This document shows positions 41,281 to 45,337 of a stretch of 45,337 nucleotides of DNA, piece after piece. The notes under the pieces are model-generated. The model was given only the letters and a program-made list of their open reading frames with translations, searched no databases and was not told where the DNA came from. The stretch's first letter is position 1. Each line of letters opens with the position of its first letter. The stretch is taken from contig JANYDK010000076.1 in the NCBI GenBank assembly GCA_025363655.1, positions 1-45,337 of the forward strand. Reading direction: 5' to 3'. Position numbers and translations under genes: made by a program. This DNA comes from Deltaproteobacteria bacterium. Lineage in GTDB: Bacteria > Myxococcota_A > Polyangia > Polyangiales > JADJMO01.

Positions 41281-41727
41281 GTGACTACCCCGACGCCGCT
41301 CCTGTCCCCGACCGACGAGGACGCCATGAAGCTGCACGATCCCATCGACACCAGCAAGCCGACCGACGAGGAGATCGGCCGCGCTGTCCGTCCCCTGCTC
41401 GAGCTCCTCGGCCTCGCGTTCGCCGCGAGCGAGCCGGCGTCGAGCCGGCGTCTGCACCAGCGCACCGACGCGGCGGCGCTGGCAGAAATCGGCGGCACGC
41501 CTCGCCTCTTCGCAGACGCGTGCCGCGCAGGTCTCGTCCGCGATGCGTTGCGCGGCGTGAATGGTTGGAACGCTCCGAGGGAGGCGATTGTCGAATGGCT
41601 CGCCGGGCGCGTGCAGCGCAAGGCAACGCGCGCGCGCGCCAAGCTCTCCGTCGTGCCCGAAAGCAGCGGTGTCGACCGTGACGGCGAGCTGCTCGCGCGT
41701 GCCGCGTCGGGAGGGCGCAGGCGATGA
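41281..41727 (+). CDS. Hypothetical protein of the phage-like gene run
   Basis: The product has 148 residues from GTG 41281. An acidic/polar N-terminus is followed by helices (EEIGRAVRPLLELLGLAFAAS, ALAEIGGTPRLFADACRAGLVRDAL, APREAIVEWLAGRVQRKATR). The basic second half could bind nucleic acid. No family is recognised. The next gene starts by ATGA overlap, so they form an operon. Confidence 0.65.
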   Translation: MTTPTPLLSPTDEDAMKLHDPIDTSKPTDEEIGRAVRPLLELLGLAFAASEPASSRRLHQRTDAAALAEIGGTPRLFADACRAGLVRDALRGVNGWNAPREAIVEWLAGRVQRKATRARAKLSVVPESSGVDRDGELLARAASGGRRR

Positions 41728-42005
41728 GCACCCTTCGCAGTGCCTACGGCTCGAACCCCAGTGACGCGGCCCGAGGCGCGGTCGGTCGTGACCAGCGGCG
41801 CGCCGCTCAGCTTGCCGAGCAGCAGCGCCGAGAGGCGCTACGCGAGCCGCCGGTGCGTAGCTATCGGCGCACCGACGTCGGGATGGTCGTCGAATACGTC
41901 GACGGCTCCTCGCGATTCGAGCCTCACGATTCGTCGTCGGCTCTCGAGTGCGCGCCCGTCGAGGCCGCGCAGGTGCCGCGGCCTACCCGGAGGCCGCCCT
42001 CGTGA
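41724..42005 (+). CDS. Small basic hypothetical protein
   Basis: The product has 93 residues. ATG 41724 overlaps the previous stop (ATGA). The first half is a charged helix (AARGAVGRDQRRAAQLAEQQRREALR). The second half has a strand pair (DVGMVVEYVDGSSRFEPH). Function unknown. Third-position GC supports coding. Confidence 0.6.
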   Translation: MSTLRSAYGSNPSDAARGAVGRDQRRAAQLAEQQRREALREPPVRSYRRTDVGMVVEYVDGSSRFEPHDSSSALECAPVEAAQVPRPTRRPPS

Positions 42006-42020
42006 GCGCGCTCGTCCGCG

Positions 42021-42203
42021 ATGATGTTGTGCGCCTCGCACATCGGGCAGCCTCGACGCTCGACCCGCGCGAGAGGTTGGTGGCTCCTCGCGGAGGCCTC
42101 GGTGCAGGTCCGCGATGGGCACCGTCGTCAGCTGCTCACCACCATCGAAGCCGTCGACCTGCTCGCGGACGTCGCAGCGTCGTCGATGCCGAGGTCGACG
42201 TGA
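42021..42203 (+). CDS. Small hypothetical protein
   Basis: The product has 60 residues. By third-position GC (near 86 percent here, against about 55 percent in the overlapping +1 frame), this frame is the coding one for 42080-42200. It encodes GWWLLAEASVQVRDGHRRQLLTTIEAVDLL. The downstream GTG overlaps its stop (GTGA). An alternative is one longer gene, 42002-42412, in the other frame. A frameshift joining the two readings near 42080 cannot be excluded. Confidence 0.45.
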   Translation: MMLCASHIGQPRRSTRARGWWLLAEASVQVRDGHRRQLLTTIEAVDLLADVAASSMPRST

Positions 42204-42412
42204 CTTCGCTTCGCCAACTCGCTCACGCCATCTCGGCGGCCTCGCACGCCGACGACTTCGACGTGCGTCGCGTGCACGTCGCAACCGCGCGTGCTCTGCA
42301 CGGCACGCTCAGGGCCGAGCTCGAACGTCTCGGCCGTGACGTCGACGACCTCGAGAGCGATCTCGCGCGACGTGCGCCGGCTCGGACCGGCGTACCCGGA
42401 GTGGCCCCATGA
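42200..42412 (+). CDS. Small helical hypothetical protein
   Basis: The product has 70 residues from GTG 42200. It has two amphipathic helices (SLRQLAHAISAASHADDF and VHVATARALHGTLRAELERLGRDVDDLESDLARR); the second has coiled-coil character. It overlaps both neighbours by 4 bases (GTGA and ATGA). Function unknown. See the preceding entry for the alternative longer frame. Confidence 0.5.
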   Translation: MTSLRQLAHAISAASHADDFDVRRVHVATARALHGTLRAELERLGRDVDDLESDLARRAPARTGVPGVAP

Positions 42413-42678
42413 TCGTGCTGCGTCAACGCGACCGACGACGGCTGAAGGTGCTCTCGCGCCTCGCGGACGACGTAACGGCATCGCTCGAGCTACGCGAGAT
42501 CGCGCGCCAAGCGATCGCCCTGGTTCTTGAGCCGTACCCGGCGGCCCGGCGCGCCACTCTCTTTGAGAGCGCCTTCGTGCGTCGCGGTCGTCGAGGCCGT
42601 GCTGTCGCGTCGCCGGCACCGGTGGTGCTGCACACGCTCGCCCTTGCCGGAGAGACGGAGGAGCGCCCCCATGGCTGA
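42409..42678 (+). CDS. Small basic hypothetical protein
   Basis: The product has 89 residues. ATG 42409 overlaps the previous stop, and its end overlaps the start of the replication protein by 8 bases. The N-terminus is an Arg-rich helix (RQRDRRRLKVLSRLADDVTASLELREIARQAIALVL). Function unknown; small basic proteins before replication initiators are common in phages. Confidence 0.6.
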   Translation: MIVLRQRDRRRLKVLSRLADDVTASLELREIARQAIALVLEPYPAARRATLFESAFVRRGRRGRAVASPAPVVLHTLALAGETEERPHG

Positions 42679-44404
42679 GCGCGCGAAGTCGAAGACGGCG
42701 ACCTATCGGAACGTCGCGACGCGATTGTGGGACGAGCCTCGGTTCGTGGCGTTGAGCGCGACGGCCAAGCTCGTCTTCCTGAACGTCCTCACCGGCCGAC
42801 AGAGCTGCGCGATGCCAGGCCTGTCGCGCTACTCGGTGCAGGTCGCCGCCGAGGAGATCGACGTCTCCCTGAACACAGCGAAGAAGGCTGTCAAAGACAT
42901 CGTCGACGCAGGCGGGGACCTCGCGATCTACGACCCGGTGGCGCGGGTGATCTACGTGCCGAGCGTTCTGGACGTGTCAGCGCCCAACAATCCGCACGTC
43001 GTGGCCGGATGGCGTCGCTCGTGGCTGGACCTTCCCGACTGCGAACCGAAGCGAAAAGCTGCGTCAGATTTTGACACCCACTGCCGGGCGAGAGGCTGGG
43101 ATTTCCGCGCTCTGGTGATGAGCGAACAAGAGACCACCCCGGGGACCACCCCGGAGACCATGCCCGACCCTCCCGGGGGTGGTCTTGGCCTCCAGCAATC
43201 AGCAATCAGGGATCAGGATCAGGAAACAAGAACAGCAAGCAGCAAGCAGGCCCCTGCCACCCCCCCCAGGGGCGGCAGGGAGGCGGGTCTCCCTTCGAGT
43301 CGACCGCCTCGAGCGGCGGCGGCTCGGAGGACCGAGAGCACCGAGAGCAACGACGAGGGCAGTGACTTCGTTGCCCTGAATGCTCTCTCTGACGTCGCGC
43401 CGCGCGATCACAAGCTCGGCGACATCGTCCAGCTTGCCAAGACGATCGACCACCGGTGGGGGGCGTGGGCGAGCGCGAGACCCGGCGTCGTGAGCGACCT
43501 CGACCAAGCGATCCGAGCGAACTACCCGCGACTCGTCGAGCGGATGAAACGCGAGCCGCCGGTGACGAGGCCGGGCGGGATGTTCGTCACGCTTCTCGAG
43601 GACCTGGTCGAACCGCAGGCGCTCGAGGCCGAGCTCGATGCGCAGAACCCTGGACGCGCCGAGCGGCGACGATTCCGGGCCGAGGCCGAGCGCGAAGCCC
43701 TCGAGCGCGCCAAGGCAGCCGAGCGCCGCGCCAACGAAGAGCGCACCGCGGTGGCAAGGTACGAGTCCGAGAAGCAGCTCGGCGAGACGCGCGATCACTT
43801 CGAGCTGCGACGTCAGGTCGAAGACAGCCGACGCCGCATCGGCGACATCGCGCCAACCAGCGTGGTGTTCGACGGCATGCGCAGTCGCCTGGAACGTTTC
43901 GAGAAGCAGTTGGAAGCGCTCGAAGTCGCCGAGGCCGAAGGCATCCCGAAGGCGAAGGACTTTGTTCTCGCGATGCTCTTCTGGGGCATCGAGTCTTCGG
44001 AGCAACGAACGGCGGCTCAGCGCACGATCGAGCGCAACGTCGCCGACCCGCTCGAGCGCGCGCGACGACTCCGCGTGTGGGACGAGACGCCCGGCGACAG
44101 CGACGAGCAGCGCGCCGCACGTCGCGCGCTCTTGCTCCCACCGAGCGATCCGCCGAGCGACCTCGACCTCGCTATCGCCGGCGGCGAGCAAGGCTCCGAG
44201 GCGGAGCGCGCTGCACGCGATATCATCCGCACCAACTTTCCCATCGAGCCGGACCGCCAGCGCCAGCAGGCGGCGTGGTGGGCCGCGACGACGACCGCTG
44301 AGCGGCGCATCGCCCTCGGCCTCGGCGGCGCTGCGAAGCCCCTCGCACGCGTTCGCAGCGACGGCGGTCCCCCCGAGCTCCTCGCCGCGGAAGGATCGGA
44401 GTGA
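42671..44404 (+). CDS. Phage-type replication initiator-like protein
   Basis: The product has 577 residues. The N-terminal 130 residues match the winged-helix start of phage replisome organisers: TYRNVATRLWDEPRFVALSATAKLVFLNVLTGRQSC, then MPGLSRYSVQVAAEEIDVSLNTAKKAVKDIVDAGGDLAIYDPVARVIYVP. A low-complexity linker (about 155-230) is encoded by the repeat cluster at 43132-43278. The C-terminal half is charged and helical with coiled-coil segments (RRRFRAEAEREALERAKAAERRANEERTAVARYESEK). ATG 42671 starts inside the previous gene. Likely role: origin recognition for an episome or prophage (inference). Confidence 0.75.
   Translation: MAERAKSKTATYRNVATRLWDEPRFVALSATAKLVFLNVLTGRQSCAMPGLSRYSVQVAAEEIDVSLNTAKKAVKDIVDAGGDLAIYDPVARVIYVPSVLDVSAPNNPHVVAGWRRSWLDLPDCEPKRKAASDFDTHCRARGWDFRALVMSEQETTPGTTPETMPDPPGGGLGLQQSAIRDQDQETRTASSKQAPATPPRGGREAGLPSSRPPRAAAARRTESTESNDEGSDFVALNALSDVAPRDHKLGDIVQLAKTIDHRWGAWASARPGVVSDLDQAIRANYPRLVERMKREPPVTRPGGMFVTLLEDLVEPQALEAELDAQNPGRAERRRFRAEAEREALERAKAAERRANEERTAVARYESEKQLGETRDHFELRRQVEDSRRRIGDIAPTSVVFDGMRSRLERFEKQLEALEVAEAEGIPKAKDFVLAMLFWGIESSEQRTAAQRTIERNVADPLERARRLRVWDETPGDSDEQRAARRALLLPPSDPPSDLDLAIAGGEQGSEAERAARDIIRTNFPIEPDRQRQQAAWWAATTTAERRIALGLGGAAKPLARVRSDGGPPELLAAEGSE
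43132..43278. repeat. Repeat cluster inside the initiator gene (candidate replication origin)
   Basis: GACCACCCCGG occurs at 43132-43142 and 43144-43154, and its inverted form CCGGGGGTGGTC at 43173-43184. Next are short direct repeats of lower GC: CAGCAAT at 43193-43199 and 43200-43206, ATCAGG units to about 43222, and CAGCAAG units at 43233-43249. A GC-rich hairpin CCTGCC...GGCAGG (43253-43278) closes the block. Iterons plus a less GC-rich tract inside an initiator gene are the layout of lambda-type origins (ori in gene O). Confidence 0.45.
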
Positions 44405-44509
44405 TGGCCCGCGCCACGCTTGCGCTCAAGAGAGCTCCTGGGGCCGCCGCTCGTCGCGCCCTCGCCAAGACGTTCCCAGCGCCCACCGCTGGGCCGAAGG
44501 AGACACGCC

Positions 44510-44785
44510 ATGTTCAATCGCACGCCCACCTTGCTCGCGTTCACCGGCACCCAACAGCGCATCAGCCCGCGCGTCCCGGGGATGCCGTCGACCATCGAGC
44601 CCACCAATTCACCGATGCCGGGGCCGAGCCGCACACCCGGCCCGAGCCCCACGACTCCGGGGCGCATCCGCAACGAGCCGGGTCACGCACCGACGTCGGT
44701 CCCTCAGCCTCCGGTCCGCGAGTACCCGCCCGGCTCCCGAGACCCGCACGCGCCGGGCGTACCGCCCCCAGACCGCATCCCCTAG
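44510..44785 (+). CDS. Small proline-rich protein
   Basis: The product has 91 residues. AAGGAG lies 9 bases before ATG 44510, a clear ribosome-binding site. The whole protein is Pro/Thr/Ser/Arg-rich (SRTPGPSPTTPGRIRNEPG) and probably disordered; third-position GC is about 88 percent. Function unknown. A frame starting at ATG 44404 stays open to the window edge but is not convincing. Confidence 0.6.
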   Translation: MFNRTPTLLAFTGTQQRISPRVPGMPSTIEPTNSPMPGPSRTPGPSPTTPGRIRNEPGHAPTSVPQPPVREYPPGSRDPHAPGVPPPDRIP

Positions 44786-45127
44786 CAAGCGTCGGCGGCG
44801 CCGCCTGCTCGCACGCCAAGGGGCTCCCTCGGTGCGTGGCGGGCTCGCTCCTGCCCGGCCCGAGCCCGGTGCCTCGCCTCACGCGCGCGCAAGAGCCTCG
44901 CAATGGTGGGGGGGTGGACGGTACCCCCGGCCCCCGCCCCCCGTCGTCCACGAGCTCGCGCCAGCGCAGCAAGGCCCCCCGGTGGCTCGCGTCGCGCGCC
45001 GAGGAGAACCGCGTCGATCCCCTATCCGGGGGTCGAGTCGTCGCGAAAAGAGGGCCCTCTCAACGCGATCTTCGCCAAAAACCAACGCGTAATTGCGCAC
45101 TACGCACCACGAAAGGCCTGGTTTCCA
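44786..45127. other. Intergenic region with a G/C-run hairpin
   Basis: 342 bases without a supported gene. GGGGG-TGGACGGTA-CCCCC at 44908-44926 is a hairpin inside a stretch of G runs followed by C runs (to about 44940), which could also form a G-quadruplex on one strand. Otherwise I see nothing. Confidence 0.5.
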
Positions 45128-45337
45128 GTGGGAAAGAAGACACCGCGACGCGTTGCCGCTGCGAAGCGATTGCGAGCAAGAGGGCGATCGAACCGCGAGA
45201 TTGCCGACGAGCTCTCGAAGGACGGCCCGAAAGTGACGGAGGGCACGATCAGGAACTGGCTCGGCCCTGCCACTGCGGTCAAACACGCAACGCCTCCTTC
45301 GCCGGCCGCTCCCCCGGAGCCGCTCGACGAGACGCCG
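45128..45337 (+). CDS. Helix-turn-helix protein, possibly small terminase subunit (partial)
   Basis: GTG 45128 starts a frame that stays open to the window edge (70 codons seen). It begins with a basic patch, then AAAKRLRARGRSNREIADELSKDGPKVTEGTIRNWL, a helix-turn-helix with recognition helix TEGTIRNWL. This layout occurs in phage small terminase subunits and in resolvase-type HTH domains. The rest is Pro/Ala-rich and continues past the edge. Confidence 0.55.
   Translation, partial: MGKKTPRRVAAAKRLRARGRSNREIADELSKDGPKVTEGTIRNWLGPATAVKHATPPSPAAPPEPLDETP

Noticed and set aside
44404-45337. Open frame from ATG 44404 to the window edge
   Set aside because: Third-position GC falls after about 35 codons, and a better-supported gene (44510, with ribosome-binding site) lies in another frame.
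1-45337. CRISPR arrays, rRNA genes and intact tRNA genes
   Set aside because: No regularly spaced repeats, no rRNA-like sequence and no complete tRNA were seen; only the tRNA fragment at 38001.

Overview
This is a high-GC window (third codon positions mostly G or C) from a bacterium that is most likely a myxobacterium (Myxococcota, probably the Polyangia side). The evidence is the mix of families: a DUF2378 (TIGR02265) protein, an FHA-type sigma-54 activator divergent from a Hanks-type Ser/Thr kinase, a PEGA-like partner protein, and a very large number of predicted lipoproteins with D/T/S/G/P-rich linkers after the lipobox. The genus cannot be named from sequence reading alone.

Layout. 1-125 holds 1.7 copies of a 73-bp hairpin-bearing repeat. 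170-670 is a small basic winged-helix-like protein. 933-4205 (minus) has an ABC-F ATPase followed by two short paralogous lipoproteins and a ferritin-like diiron protein, the last three coupled by 4-bp overlaps. 4265-7477 (minus) is a tight five-gene operon: Rieske protein, DUF4266 lipoprotein, DUF3570 protein and two c-type-heme-like lipoproteins. It looks like a cell-envelope electron-transfer module. 7615-10937 has free methionine sulfoxide reductase, a CAP-domain lipoprotein, a Nudix hydrolase and two envelope proteins. 11025-16209 (minus) has two von Willebrand A lipoproteins and an alpha/beta-hydrolase lipoprotein. The plus strand then carries a membrane-anchored subtilisin (16301) and a class-I amidotransferase-like protein. 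18952-22476 is DUF2378 plus lipoproteins, one with a C-terminal CxxCH. 22897-29876 holds an ECF-like sigma factor, a beta-helix lipoprotein, a Cys-rich lipoprotein coupled to an FHA/sigma-54 activator, and the divergent kinase with its partner.

Type VI secretion island, 29880-37991: an operon of VgrG (with an unusual glycine/alanine-rich hydrophobic insertion and a C-terminal extension including LysM), a DUF4280 PAAR-like tip protein and a protein with two related helical units. It is divergent from a 964-residue putative membrane-acting effector. The intergenic region carries a perfect 9-bp dyad. No immunity gene is recognisable.

Mobile element, from 38001 to beyond the right edge: it begins with a 25-bp remnant of the 3' end of a tRNA that resembles tRNA-Sec (selC), 9 bases past the effector stop codon. 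It then carries a collagen-like lipoprotein, a Panacea-domain antitoxin with a candidate toxin, small phage-type genes, a replication-initiator-like protein with an internal repeat cluster, and a small terminase-like HTH protein cut by the window end. The intact tRNA and the integrase should lie to the right.

A further oddity is the motif CATGACA/TGTCATG. It occurs about 30 times between 0.68 and 16.54 kb on both strands, in and between genes, and I found none in the remaining 28.8 kb.
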